Origin: Lumbricus terrestris
Lineage: Eukaryota; Annelida; Clitellata; Crassiclitellata; Lumbricidae
Reading direction: 5' to 3'
Assembly: GCA_949752735.1 (NCBI GenBank)
Contig: OX457053.1
Coordinates: 23,444,182-23,508,181, forward strand
DNA: 64,000 nt
A program made the translations under genes and the position numbers. The notes under the pieces were generated by a model. It was not told where the DNA came from. It did no database searches and saw nothing but the letters and a program-made list of their open reading frames with translations. The number at the start of each line of letters is the position of its first letter. Positions within the stretch are counted from its first letter, which is position 1. This document shows positions 1 through 10,817 of the stretch, piece by piece.

Positions 1-2090
1 CGGCCGAGTGGGAAAGCAGCAGCTCCACAGCATCGGTGTGTCCAGCCTTCGACGCCAGGTGCAGAGGGGTTTCGCCCAGCTTCGAGGCGGCGTCGACATT
101 GGCCCCGAAGCGTATAAGGGCGTCCATGGTTTCCGGATGACCCTCACCGGAAGCGGCGTGCAGCGACGTCCAACCACTTCCGGTCTTCTGATCGACGTCC
201 AGTTCGAGGTCGTTCGCGCGGGCTTTCTCGACGATCAGGGTCAGGGCCGCGTCGCGCCCACTAGCGGCGGCGACGTACAACGGGGTCACAAGGTCGTCGA
301 TGGTGGGGGTCAGGTCGGCCCCGTTGTCAAGGAGACACTGGACGATGTCCGGCTGGTCATTCTGACAGGCGACGTGGAGCGGCGTCCATCCAGTCTCCGA
401 TTGGAGATTGACCAGAGCGCCGTTCAGTACGAGGTAGCTGACCAGGTTGTAGTGACCGTGGTGGACAGCCAGGTGGAGGCACGTCTGACCGTCGGAGGTC
501 GGGGCGTTGACCTCTGCTCCGGCCTTCACAAGGGCAACGACCACGTCGACCGATCCGTTCGTTGCCGCCGCGTGGATTGGACGCCAGGAGTCCTTTCCAG
601 GCTGATCCACCTCCGCTCTCTTCTGGATCAGAAGATCGACGACGGACTTCTGACCGAACTGCGCTGCCACGTGCAGTGGAGTGTATCCGTTGACATTCGG
701 GTGATTCCTATCACCCCCGGCGAGGATCAGCGCCAGGGCAACATCCCAGGTTCCTTGTTTGGCCGCCAGGTGTAAAGCCGTGCAGCCGTTCCTGTCGCTG
801 GCGTTGATGTCGACCCCGTCGAAGCCGGTGAGGGCCTGAACGGGGCGGATGTGGTTGCGGATGACGGCGTAGTGGAGAGGGGTCCAACCGCGAACGTCCT
901 TGGCGTTGACGTCGACGCTTGTTGACCCGAAGAGGAGGAGGTCAACGAATGACCGGTTGGTGTCTAAAGCCGCTAGGTGGCACGGCGTCAACCCGATGTT
1001 CGTCTTCTTGTTGACGTTGGCTCCTCTGTCGAGCAGGACCTTGGCGAGGGTGAGGTCCTTGTTGAAGAGCGCGACGTGGAGAGGACTGAACCCGGCGGAG
1101 CCGTCGGCGATGCTCGCCAGATCAGTCCCATCCGGAAGTAGTAGACGAACGAGGTTCTCGTCGCCGAGGTCCACGGCCATCTTCAGAGGGGACCAGACGC
1201 CGTCCTTGAGGGACCCCGTTTCCGCCCCGTTCGCCACCAGACACCCAACAACCTGCGCATGCGAGTTCTGCACGGCTAGAAACAGCGGAGTGCTACCGTC
1301 CTTGCTGCGCACGTTAACCTTTGCCCCGGTCTTGATGAGTTGCCGTACGGCGATCACGTGACCACTGGCCGAGGCCACGTGGAGCGGTGTCCACCCATCG
1401 GTCTTCTGCTGGTCGATGGTCAACGTTTCTGTACAGACCCCATTGATCTCAACAACTTGGGGTACATTCAGCAGGTCCATTATTTCAGTCGCCCCGTTCT
1501 GGGCGGCAATGTAGGACGCAGTGGCTCCCTGATCTGTCGCCGCGTCCCTCAGCGCTCCCTTCTTCAACAGCACCTCCACCAGCTCACGCCTTCCAGTACA
1601 GGCAGCCAGATGGAGCGCCGTCCAGTGCTTCGGTCCAGCCGCATTCACATCAACTCCCAACCCCACCAGCGTTTCGACGGAGCGCTGGGTTCCCTTGCGG
1701 ACAGCGACGTGCAGCGGCGTCCAACCGTCCCTCGACCGTATGTCCAGGTCGCAGCCGGATCTCTTCAGAAGCACGAGGATCTCAACGCTGCCCCTTCGCG
1801 CCGCCGCGTGGGCCACCGCCCACCCGTTCCCGTCAAGGGCTTCGACTGGCATGCGGAACTCAAGGAAGAGACGGATGACCTCCGTGTAACCGAAGTCCGC
1901 CGCTGACGTCAAGGCTGTCCACTGGCCAGACGACCACGGACGCGTGCAGAACTCTGCGGAGGCGTCGCGGTAGCGGAGCAGGACGCGGCGGATGTTTCGG
2001 ACGTCCTGCTTCCTTAGGTACTCCATCAACCGGGAGAGGACCTTCTGGGTGCTCGGCTCGTCCAGCTCAGCGTCCTCCGCGTTCAGCAAT
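1..2090 (-). CDS. Ankyrin-repeat protein, long internal or 3' exon (partial)
   Basis: On the minus strand one frame stays open from the splice site at 2090 to the window edge, about 696 codons. I read it codon by codon over most of its length and found no stop. It encodes back-to-back ~33-residue ankyrin repeats with the usual G-x-TPLH-A motif, for example GWTPLHVAVRKG near 1720, GWTPLHVACQND near 380 and GETPLHLASKAGH near 70. I estimate 18-20 repeats. The first ~100 residues read from the right are not obviously ankyrin and contain EPSTQKVLSRLMEYL. The exon is GC-rich while the DNA right of 2100 is AT-rich. Ankyrin arrays are protein-binding scaffolds; nothing here shows the partner. Plus-strand ORFs over this stretch are antisense shadows. 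No start codon or C-terminus is in the window. Confidence 0.9.
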
Positions 2091-3055
2091 CTGACAACAG
2101 ATGGATTGAAGGTTCGATGGATAGATGAATGACAATCTTCATTTAGCCTCAAACTGACGTAACGCAGTACGATTACACTGGACAACAAATTTTAACTTTT
2201 TTTTTGCTTCCGAAAAATCTTTGACTGTTTTCTATAGAATTTGACGTGCTGAACACGATGGTGTGCCCAGAATTGTTGTATCACGTAAGGTTTTTGAGAA
2301 AAACAACATTTAAGATTTTAATTTAAATGCTCATATTTTGCATATTTTACAATATACTATAAATTAAATTTTTTTACTTCCGAAATTTTTTTGACTGTTT
2401 TATACAGAATTTGACGTGCTGAACACGATGGTGTGCTCAGAATTTTTGTATCACGTGAAGTTTTTGAGAAAAACAACATTTAAGATTTTAATTTAAATGC
2501 TCATTATATTGCATATATTTACAATATAGCCTACTATAAATTAATTTTTTTAACTTCTAACCGTCTTAAAATATATTATAGTTTTAAGCTTATCTGAAAA
2601 TAAGCTGGCTAATTTGTTATGCACTTACAAGCATATAGACAAAACTAAACTTTGGACCTGAGACATCAAACTACAGACAAACTGATGTCAACTTCCTTAG
2701 TGAGATATGCACGTAGAGACCGATGCTGATAATCGCTTTAATTGTGCTTAAAACTTTTGCAGGCAGATTCTACCCAGTATTAATGCATATGCAGACCCAA
2801 GTTTATTTATTAAGCAAAGACGAACATTTATGTAAACTGTCCTAAGTGCATGCATGTCTGGATATACCTCAGTTACACAAAGCATATTATAACGTTATAG
2901 CTGAAAAATATGGAAATAAATAGAAAATTTGAAGATTTCTCAAAAACGTTACGTGATGGGACAATTTCAAGGTGATTTTCGTGATCAGCAGCAGAAACTG
3001 CATAAGAAACACCTGAAAGAGTTCAGGAAGCAAAATCACTGTTGTCCAGTGTTAC
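2091..3055 (-). other. AT-rich presumed intron upstream of the ankyrin exon, with 3' splice acceptor
   Basis: Read on the minus strand, the bases next to the exon are CTGTTGTCAG (2091-2100), a pyrimidine-biased tract ending in AG. Beyond it the ankyrin frame meets a TAA near 2190 and base composition drops to AT-rich. I therefore place the acceptor at 2091. Apart from the tandem duplication listed separately I see no gene in this stretch. Confidence 0.6.
2207..2553. repeat. 170-bp tandem duplication
   Basis: Two adjacent copies, 2207-2376 and 2377-2553, begin with CTTCCGAAA and share the core GACGTGCTGAACACGATGG. They differ by a few substitutions and small indels. It is non-coding and lies in the presumed intron. 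Confidence 0.85.
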
Positions 3056-3249
3056 CAGTGGCGGCGCCAGGATTTCAGCTTGGGGGGAGGGCTGAATCCT
3101 CAGTCAAAAAATTCTGACAGTCCCTTTTTAGTCATTTGGTGGAAATTTCAGTTCTACATGTAAAAAACCGGATGGCCTTTTTTTAGGGGGAGCTTAGCCA
3201 CGGATGTCTTTTTTGGGCTTAGCCCCTACACCTCCTAGCGCCGCCACTG
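3056..3249. mobile_element. hAT-type MITE, CAGTGGCGGCGC family, copy 1
   Basis: Inverted termini CAGTGGCGGCGCCAGG and, reversed from the right end, CAGTGGCGGCGCTAGG. CAGTGGCG ends are typical of hAT elements. Flanking 8-mers (agtgttac and acgattac) match at only 5 of 8 positions, so the duplication has decayed or the ends are slightly off. It is 194 bp with no coding capacity. A cleaner copy is at 35476. Confidence 0.8.
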
Positions 3250-3360
3250 ACGATTACAATTCATAGTATGAATGGATGATCGCAAGTTACTACAGGAGTC
3301 GAATTTAACTGTCGGCAGCCATGCAAGGTGTCCACAACGTCCTACCACGCATCTCACCAA

Positions 3361-3667
3361 CAAGGGCGGATACAGAAATTTTCGAAGGGAGGCCAAAGTT
3401 TTCGGTCTTGGTCGCCGAAAAATCTGATGACTTTTTTTAGTCATTTGTCTCGTTTTCACAAGAAAAAACCCCATTTTATCCGCCAAAATAGTTACTGACC
3501 TTTTTTAGTCGTACGGACCTCGTATACGGACCTCATGGGCCTGGGGAGGGGCCTGCGGGACTACTCATGGGGTCACATAAACTTTCCGAGTCAGAAAATA
3601 GCTGGTCAAAAATGAAGAAATTTTTTAATGGGGCCATGGCCGGATTGGCCCCCTGGATCCGCCCCTG
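3361..3667. mobile_element. hAT-type MITE, CAAGGGCGGATACAG family, copy 1
   Basis: The left end CAAGGGCGGATACAG pairs with the right end CTGGATCCGCCCCTG. Flanks ctcaccaa and ctcaccga match at 7 of 8 positions with a 1-bp offset, consistent with an aged 8-bp duplication. It contains the recurring GATGACT-T(n)-AGTCAT hairpin. Relatives are at 5449 and 44556, and a fragment at 9515. Confidence 0.8.
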
Positions 3668-3799
3668 GCTCACCGACGCCATCTGCCGATTGGAAGGTTA
3701 AGTCGACCTTTGGGGGGGGGGGGGGTAGAGGGAATCGATCCCGCATCCGTTATAAGCCCTTCGTGCCGGAGTGTTGCCGTTAAGCTAAGCCACAAAAGG

Positions 3800-3862
3800 A
3801 TAATTCCGCCACTGGTTGTTCTCTGCCAGTGCCAGTCCCAAGCCTGGATAAAGGAAGAGGGT
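3800..3862. repeat. Dispersed repeat, pair with 8416-8482
   Basis: The segment CCGCCACTG...CAGTGCC(A/G)GTCCCAA(G/A)CCTGGA is shared with 8416-8482 in the same orientation. Such fragments are common remnants of non-LTR retrotransposon tails in invertebrates, but this piece is too short to assign. A poly-G run precedes it at 3713-3724. Confidence 0.5.
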
Positions 3863-3890
3863 GTCGCTAATGGACTTTGTTACCACACAG

Positions 3891-4646
3891 CATAGATTGA
3901 GTATTCGCATTTTGCGAATATTAAGATTTTCAAATATTCACGAATATTAACGAATATTAAAACTCCCAACGAATATTATATTTGTTCTTTCAAGAAATTC
4001 TTTATTGTTAATTCGTATTTTGTTATTTATGAAAATGTTTCAGTTTTGCTGAATGAATTGTATAAAATCGAGTTGGCCTACGCATAGGCCTATATCAGCA
4101 AGAGACAATAACTTTAATAGATTTATTGTTAAAAACTTCAAGGCCTCTGCTGGGTCTGGCCAATGTAGCCATGCGCAGCATTCATGTCACATTCGATACT
4201 TAAAGACAGTTAATGTTGGTCACTTTGTCTGACTTCTGACCATCCTTCGCAACTGAAAAGAGGCAGAGTCACCGATGGCAGTTGGCAAGTATAGCAGCAG
4301 TAATAGGCTAAATTATAAATAGACTTTAACTGCCTATGAGCAGGATGAGTAAATATAAATGCCAACGCAGGAAATATATATAATAGTGCCAGATTACAAG
4401 CAAAAATTATCCCGATCTCAGCATATTAAGCGCATTGCATATTTTAATTCAGCCTTGCCCTGGATGCGAGTGATCAGAGTGAAGGTCATGGAGACATACA
4501 GAAACTTAAACTGCTTTACTGGGTAACATTGCGGTTTCGATGGCTCACTTTAATCAGTTAACGAATATTTACGAATATTAAAAAATCTTAATATTCACGA
4601 ATATTTACGAATATTAAACCCAAAAGTCACGAATACTCAATCTATG
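3891..4646. mobile_element. hAT-type element, CATAGATTGAGTATTCG termini
   Basis: Terminal inverted repeats CATAGATTGAGTATTCG are flanked by a perfect 8-bp duplication, CCACACAG, at 3883-3890 and 4647-4654. Sub-terminal regions carry many short inverted ACGAATATTAA repeats. The 756-bp body shows no transposase and is non-autonomous. Confidence 0.9.
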
Positions 4647-4654
4647 CCACACAG

Positions 4655-4966
4655 TGACGTTAAACTGCAAATACCACCGTGCACAAAAGGATGTGCAGGT
4701 AAGTTGAATGAGCATATGTGCAGAGTTTGATGTGCAATATTATTGGCGCAGAATGCGATTTGTTGAAGTAGTAAATTGTCCCCAAAAGATGTTTTTGTCC
4801 TGTTTGTGTGCAATATTATAGAAGTACATAGTTAGGCTATAAAATATACACTTACACGTGAGTTGTATACACTTGCACGTGAGTATACAAGCACTTACGC
4901 GTGAACAGCCTGTCTAAGAATGAACCATGACGACGTAGCAGGCCTCATATAAGCCGGGCTCAAAGC
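4655..4966. other. No gene seen
   Basis: AT-rich unique DNA with a few short direct repeats (CACTTACACGTGAGT near 4850). I see no coding frame or element ends. Confidence 0.5.
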
Positions 4967-5330
4967 AGGGCTTAAAGTGTGCCAGGACGGTCATGGACGG
5001 CGTCCATGCATTTATTTTAAAATCTGCACACCGTACGCGTCCTGACACTTATTGACCGGCTGGAAAGATAAAGGGCGTCCAGGCACTTCTTTTGGAAAGA
5101 TAAGGGGCGTCCAGGCACTTCTTTTGGAAAGGTAAGGGGCGTCCAGGCACTTATTTTCCCACACTGGTTTAAAGTGTTACTGAACGGTCATGGACGACGT
5201 CTAGGCAGTAGGTATATTTATCTTCAAATAGGTTCGCCGTCCTGCCAATTAATTGACAGGCCCTGCAGCACAACCTAAGAAGGTATAAGGAGCGTCCAGG
5301 AATTCTCCTTCTACACTTTAATCAACGAAT
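4967..5330. repeat. Dispersed repeat with ~35-bp internal tandem units
   Basis: Contains GGACGGTCATGGACGGCGTCCAT, whose core ATGGACG/CGTCCAT is palindromic. This is followed by about three tandem units holding AAGGGGCGTCCAGGCACTT (about 5063-5160), then a second diverged start (TGAACGGTCATGGACGACGTC). A shorter copy with one internal unit is at 19503-19640. No termini or target duplications were found. Confidence 0.7.
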
Positions 5331-5367
5331 GTGAGGATAGGCCACGGTCTCGAACAGGTAAGACACC

Positions 5368-5448
5368 CGAGAACACGCGCGCGCACACACGCACACAAAG
5401 TGCACACACGCACGCCACACACAGTGTCACACACAACGCACACACACC
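5368..5448. repeat. CA-rich microsatellite
   Basis: Imperfect (CA)n/(CG)n tract with ACACACGCAC-type units immediately left of the MITE at 5449. Confidence 0.8.
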
Positions 5449-5779
5449 CAGGGGCGGATTCAGGGGGGGTCAAAATTTAGAAATTTCTTAATTTTTTACC
5501 AGCTATTCTGGCCCGGAGAGTTGACGTGCCCCCCCCGGAGTAGCTGCGTATGTCCGTCCTCCACACCCATGAGGTTTTGGGGGGGGAATCCGAGGCAGAT
5601 GACTAAAAAAAGTCATCAGTTTTTTTGGCGGACCGAAAAAGGTATCTTTTTGGGAAATTCGAGACAGATGACTAAAAAATAGTCATCAGGTTTATCGGCT
5701 ACCCGGACGAACTTTTCTCCTGGACCAAGATCCTAAATTTTTGCCCCCACCCCTTCGAAAATTTCTGTATCCGCCCTTG
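5449..5779. mobile_element. hAT-type MITE, CAGGGGCGGATTCAG family, copy 2
   Basis: Left end CAGGGGCGGATTCAG, right end CTGTATCCGCCCTTG. Flanked by CACACACC at 5441-5448 and 5780-5787. The match is perfect, but the left flank is a CA microsatellite, so it is weaker proof than elsewhere. It contains two GATGACT-A(n)-AGTCATC hairpins. Confidence 0.85.
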
Positions 5780-5838
5780 CACACACCGCTAACCGGCACA
5801 GGTGAGTACACGATCAGTGATCGTATACTTCGCTATAC

Positions 5839-6096
5839 TTACTGTGATACTTTTCGTGATTGGCTCGTGAACGTAAGTCCTTTCCAGCTGTCGACGACAT
5901 CATTCTGCATCTGCTGCTGGTCATCGATCAGCATCATCTCTGATAACTCTCGCTCCTCCTTTTCCACCTCATTCGCTTCCGCCTCATCCTCGGAATCCTG
6001 CGCCAGACGAAGACCTATGGACACACGGATCCGCTCCCATGGTCCCATTCTTTCTGGATCTTCCTGGACTTCGTCCGGGTACTCGGTTGCAGACAT
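5839..6096 (-). CDS. Hypothetical small acidic ORF (85 aa)
   Basis: A minus-strand ATG at 6096 opens an 85-residue frame beginning MSATEYPDEVQEDPERM, with an acidic middle (QDSEDEAEANEVEKEERE) that could form a helix. Local GC is higher than in the flanks and a CCAAT motif lies upstream near 6250. I do not recognise the protein. It may be a first exon or chance. On the opposite strand AACGTAAGT near 5871 resembles a splice donor, so a plus-strand exon is also possible. Confidence 0.3.
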   Translation of the reverse strand: MSATEYPDEVQEDPERMGPWERIRVSIGLRLAQDSEDEAEANEVEKEERELSEMMLIDDQQQMQNDVVDSWKGLTFTSQSRKVSQ

Positions 6097-6950
6097 TCTA
6101 TATCACGCCCTCTATTTGGAGGTAAAGAAAAGTTTAAATTTCAAAGGGTCGAATTGTAAAATCTCTTGTTTTGAGGTATAATGCAAGTTTAAATAATTCA
6201 TTGTATACTCTCATGATATTCGGTGGAGCTCTCGTCCCTGTATAAGAAAACCAATCAGCCTTTTTAGGTCTTCATTGACCGTAATCGTAATCTCCAAATT
6301 TCTAAAGCGCCACTCTTAAACCAAGCGCGGGGCACCAGCTTATTCATGAGCGCTGCGGAAGCTATGACTACCGTACAGTCTTCTATCCTCTACGATTCAG
6401 TGCAGTGCCTCCAGACTTGTCATGCATGCTTACGCTTCCGTTACGTGAGAATGAACCTCGGAAATGCTACATATGTATACGGATCTTCCGTAGCGATCTG
6501 AGCTTATGTTTGTAACGAAACACGACCCTTGATCGGCCAACTGTGAGTCTCGTACAATTATTGTAGACACTTCATTCGTAACTTCAGACGCCGCCGAGCG
6601 AGTGACTGGCGATTTCGAGCAGTTCGAAGCACACTCCGAGCGAGTCTTAGTTGTTGCCAGCAAACTTTAGTGTGGCCATGATGCTCTCAGGCCTGATGCG
6701 TGTAACCTTAAATACCAGGGTTTTTAAATGAAATCTTTTATTTGCACAATCCTTTCTCTTATGGCGAGCACCCAGCCGCTGAGGCTATAGAGATTTTATG
6801 TCGGTTTTTCTTATGACCTTTTTTAGTATTCGAGAACAAATTTAGATAGTGAAATCTGAATTTTCGGTTTCAGATAATCTGATTACCTTTTCTTAGTATG
6901 CCATACAAATTTTTGGGGGGCGGGGACTCCAGAGATGCATAGGTGTAATT
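6097..6950. other. No gene seen; possible decayed MITE sequence
   Basis: Mostly unique DNA. Around 6815-6900 two degraded copies of the TGACCTTTTTTAGT motif found in the local hAT-type MITEs appear, ending near a GGGGGGCGGGGACTCC stretch. This suggests a decayed element without readable ends. Confidence 0.4.
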
Positions 6951-6954
6951 AATA

Positions 6955-7036
6955 CTGCTCAAGAAGATTAAGTTTTTCTTGATCTCTCTGAATAAACAAG
7001 TTTGAGTTGAGTTGAGTTTGAGTTGAGTTGAGTTGA
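6955..7036 (+). repeat. Probable retrotransposon 3' tail with TTGAG repeats
   Basis: CTCTGAATAAACAAG is followed by (TTGAG)n-like repeats. A polyadenylation-like AATAAA before a short tandem tail is the form left by 5'-truncated LINEs or SINEs. The body is too short to classify. Confidence 0.4.
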
Positions 7037-8012
7037 AGTTGTGCGACTTAGACTATTACACGAATAAAGAAATCCAAAGTTGACAAAACTTTTTATTTCT
7101 GCAAAATTCTATGCTGGGAAAGTTTTTACTGGTTCCTAGAGCTAACACTGCGAACAGTACAGCAGAGTAGGCCTACTGGATAATTGAAGTTAGAGTCATC
7201 TCTTACAGAGTGATGGATTCTACTAATAGTAGCGTCAGTGTCTGGTTTTCACAGACATAGGATTTACGAGCGTATAATATACAACCGCATGGGTGGGTCA
7301 GTGTGCACAGGCTTCTTAGAAGACTGTGCTTGATATCCAACCGAACTTGACGGGTGCTTAGAAACCTAACAACTTCGTAAGACATTAATAATCACAAGCG
7401 CTGCACTTGATTCTTGCCAACGCGATGCGGGCCTGAGAAGCGACATGGCATGCAGGTCAAAGTAGCAAAGTAGCTACGGCTCTCAAAGATCGGTGAAGAT
7501 TAAGAATAAGACCTACGAGAGCTATAGTGAGTTGTGCAAAAAATTCGCTCTCAACAACCGTGTAATGACCATACGCAGTAGACTAAACGGTATAAGAGCC
7601 TGGAGTCCGTAATGTTTTACTTTCAGTTATTGATCATAATTAATGTGTTATAAGAGTCTCGAACCTGTAAATGTTACTCTGGGTCCAGTGAAGATGACAG
7701 TTTAAGAGCACGCACACGCACGCACGCATGCACAGACACACACATTTATATATATATATGCATAACAATGTGTGTAAATATATATCTGTCAGTAACACGT
7801 GAAGATCACGATATTAGACCCTGTGAATCTTCTATCTTGACGACATAATTTTTTTCGCTCAAAGCTGAAAGCTTCCTATTTATGGTCATGCAGTGACAGT
7901 TCATTCGTTTGTCAGACCTAAGAAGCTTGACGATGCTTTATTTTTATAGCAAGGATGACCAGCGTTGCTCTCCCACTTTGTCCAGGCTTAAGACTGGCCC
8001 TGTCTGAGCGTC
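7037..8012. other. No gene seen
   Basis: Unique DNA with a short CACG/CA/TA microsatellite at about 7707-7790. Short ORFs here have no recognisable features. Confidence 0.5.
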
Positions 8013-8020
8013 GGTAATGG

Positions 8021-8319
8021 CAAGGCCGTAGCTAAGGGTTGTTTTGGGTGTTTGAACAGCCCCCGAAATGGAAAATGTTAAAAATAATAGAATGCATTTA
8101 CGAGCACATGATGTAAAAACCATGAAATAAAACCATGAAAACACTCCCCGAAATGGAAAAATGTACAAAAAACAGAATGCCGGATGAAGGGAAAAGAAAT
8201 TGGTGACAATTTTTTGAAGATTTCGGCCGGACGACTAAAAGGAGTCATCAATTTTTTGGGAAGGAAATTGGTGAGTGAAACACCCCCACCCCCCAAATAA
8301 AATCCTGGCAACGGCCTTG
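8021..8319. mobile_element. hAT-type MITE, CAAGGCCGT family
   Basis: Inverted ends CAAGGCCGTAGCTAAGG and CCTGGCAACGGCCTTG, with a perfect 8-bp duplication GGTAATGG at 8013-8020 and 8320-8327. It is 299 bp. Inside are an ~80-bp direct repeat around CCCCGAAATGGAAAA and one GACTAAAAGGAGTCATC hairpin. Confidence 0.92.
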
Positions 8320-8415
8320 GGTAATGGCGAAGTTTGGCGGTGCTAACTTTGCACGGCGTCGATGGGGCTTCTGAACATTGTCATCATGAGTTTATCAGCG
8401 ATATACTTTGCAGTA

Positions 8416-8482
8416 AATCCGCCACTGCTCGTCGTACCTTGGCAGTGCCGGTCCCAAACCTGGAGAAAAGAGGAGGGCAGCA
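8416..8482. repeat. Dispersed repeat, pair with 3800-3862
   Basis: Same orientation and core as the copy at 3800. See that entry. Confidence 0.5.
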
Positions 8483-8529
8483 CTATTCATCTTTGATATA
8501 AGACATAATGTCATTCAACAGCAACAATG

Positions 8530-9514
8530 AAGCGATACTCTATAGGCCTAGTGGCTGCAAAAAAATTTCGTAGAATACCGGTATACCGATAATTTCCATC
8601 CCCAAAAATTTGATGACCTTTTTAATCGTTTGGTTAAAATTTGGTAAAAATATTTTTTTAAATCTGAAAATATTTTCCCCGCATGTGTGTGGGCCCCCTA
8701 AAGTGCGGGGCCCCTGTTCGGCCGAACATGTTGAACATGCCTTAATCCGGCCCTGGGCTGCACTGTGAGAATTGCGGGAGAGAGAGAGGCTGTGGAATTC
8801 AAATCTAAGTCTTTATCATTGGGTTCATACACTAAAGTATTTATTGTACAGTGTACACCCAAGTGACCCAACTCAACATAAATCAACGTTATGCTCTACT
8901 GGCTGGCGGGGTGACAAGGTGGGCTCTTAAGTTGAAAGGTATAGGATTTAAAGCACCAATAAAGACAGAACCTTAATTTGTCGAGATATTGGATACAGAA
9001 ATTAGATAATAATTATGGATAGGCCCTACTGACGGAATACATGTACATGGGAAATTGGGAACACAATGATTCCATCTAGTAGGCCAATATAGATTTTCGG
9101 TTATTCCATCACATATCGTTCGCTAAACTTTCCATCGATTCTCGATCGATTGTAAACCACCTTCGACCCAATTGAAAGACCTTCTGCGAAGGAACCATAG
9201 CACCGATGATTTATGGCATTGTATCGGCTTAAGAAGCACTAGCAAACGATTGCCCTCAACGTGTCCAGAATGGCTAAGTGCCTTACAAGAACGATGTAGA
9301 CACACGCGAATAGTTAGCCTACAACCGATAGCTTTTATGCCAAGTTGCCAACGGCTTTGAAGCGTGTGACTGCATTTGATATAGCTTACGACTATTCCGT
9401 CGTATACAGGCCTAAATTCAGTTGCATTCCTGTTTTAATTATAGACATAGAGTCTAATTATGATTGAGGGCTTCTTGAAACCTGATGAGGATGGCCACAT
9501 CTGTGCAAATCTCC
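8530..9514. other. No gene seen; one transposon end
   Basis: At 8690-8755 GGGCCCCCTAAAGTGCGGGGCCCC is followed by TTAATCCGGCCCTGG, which resembles the right end of a hAT-type element. I found no convincing left end. The rest is unique and non-coding as far as I can see. Confidence 0.4.
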
Positions 9515-9557
9515 TAATGGGGGGCATGGCCGGATTGGCCCCCTGGATCCGCCCCTG
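9515..9557. mobile_element. Fragment of hAT-type MITE (3' end only)
   Basis: GGCATGGCCGGATTGGCCCC then CTGGATCCGCCCCTG matches the right end of the element at 3361-3667. No left end is present nearby. Confidence 0.75.
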
Positions 9558-9599
9558 CCCCGAGCACACGCTGCTCTTAGACAGCACCTAGCTTTCTTT

Positions 9600-9790
9600 G
9601 TTATTGGCCCCATGATGTATGGAATGGGTTTCCACTATCTATACGCCTTATGCCTAAGGTTTGCTCAGATGCGTTTTATCGCAGCCTTAAAACAGTACTT
9701 TTCAGCCGAGGTTGGGTCGGGAGCGCTCCTGAGTAGTAAACTTGTAGGGGCGCTATATAAATCTCCATAATTTAATGAATTAATTAAAAC
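9600..9790 (+). mobile_element. 5'-truncated CR1/L2-like LINE, 3' end
   Basis: A frame with gaps reads WNGFPLSIRLMPKV...FYRSLKTVLFSRGWVGSAPE, the usual end of the reverse-transcriptase polyprotein in CR1/L2-type elements. It is followed by GTAGGGGCGCTATATAAAT and an AATTAATT-type tail. Several stops show that it is dead. Confidence 0.75.
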
Positions 9791-9879
9791 TCATCTAAAT
9801 TTCGTGAACTCATTTTCTTTATTTCCTTGTAGTTTTTTTACAACCTCATTGGCTTTCGACATTTAAATTGCGTGATTGT

Positions 9880-9990
9880 AAGTTTCTGTCTGTCTGTCTG
9901 CCTGCCTGTCTGTATGTCTGTCTGTCTGTGTGTTTCTCTCTCAGTGCCTGTGTCTATTTGTCTGCCTCTCTTAGTGTCTGTCTGTATCCC
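9880..9990. repeat. (CTGT)n microsatellite
   Basis: Imperfect CTGT/CTGC repeats. Confidence 0.9.
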
Positions 9991-10158
9991 GATGAATTGA
10001 CTTCTTAAAATGAACCTGGTTTGCAGCTTTATTTTGGAGCGCCTTAGGACGATACTCTGTGCTCTAACCGCAACGACAACTTACTAATTAATAATGAAAC
10101 AATTGCGCTACTATATCACACGACAATTCGCTCAATATGCGAACCTATGTTTACTGCG

Positions 10159-10267
10159 ACGTCATTCAGTTAATATAAAATATGACGTAAACTCAATCAA
10201 CATTTATTGTTACGTCATCTTGAAACAGCAAGATTGCGTGTTTCCAACAGCACGTTGCCATAGCAAC
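10159..10267. promoter_or_regulatory. Cluster of CRE-like sites and a perfect X-box-like palindrome
   Basis: Three ACGTCA/TGACGT cores occur at 10159-10164, 10183-10190 (TGACGTAA) and 10210-10217 (TTACGTCA). At 10254-10267 lies GTTGCCATAGCAAC, which fits the RFX-factor X-box consensus (GTNRCC, short spacer, RGYAAC). The combination resembles an RFX/CREB-type promoter. No downstream exon was identified, so the role is inference. Confidence 0.4.
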
Positions 10268-10550
10268 ATCTATGTGTTGAGCGAGTCGTTGGCTCAAATA
10301 AAGTTTTAGTCTGCAGCGATTTTCAATTCCGTATTAATTTAAGATAACAAGTTAATTCTTTCGAATTTCTTGGACGACGAATTACTTTTCAAGCATTCCT
10401 TTATGTCGATTAGTCCTGCTATCGAAAATTGCAAACAAAACGAATCGTTTTGTTTGAAAACAAGTTTGTTTTTCGCGACCAACTTGTCACCAGGGTCTTT
10501 TCAAGAATCTTGTCTAGAAAATTACGGATGAGAAAATGACTGTTTGTGCA

Positions 10551-10626
10551 TGGTGGGTTACTGAAACCAATTTATAGAAGCTGAAGAGGACTTCGCAGGC
10601 AAGTTCCAACTAGCTATTCTTTATTA
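10551..10626 (+). repeat. Unit fragment shared with 17397-17470
   Basis: GGTTACTGAAACYAATTTA followed by AGAAGCTGAAGAGGAC and TCGCAGGCAAGTT recurs at 17397-17470 in the same orientation. It marks the left fringe of the H4-derived repeat region. Confidence 0.75.
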
Positions 10627-10817
10627 GCCTAATAGACCAGTTGCAAGTCGCAGGATGTAATGTTATGTTCCATATTTAAACTGAACTTAATTCTTCATTA
10701 GTTTAGAACTTTTGATGCTTTTTGAATATTTTACATCCAGGGCGTGACGAAAACCAGCCAATCGTCTCCAGGCAGGCGGTCGTGAGAATTGAATCATATC
10801 AGATCTCATCTATGGTA

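Noticed and set aside
8..1906. Plus-strand ORFs of 255, 153 and 188 codons
   Set aside because: They are antisense to the ankyrin exon. The minus strand gives repeated TPLH-type ankyrin motifs, while the plus-strand products have none.
8690..8755. A complete hAT-type element ending in AATCCGGCCCTGG
   Set aside because: Only one end can be recognised. No left end or target duplication was found, so it is only mentioned as a fragment.
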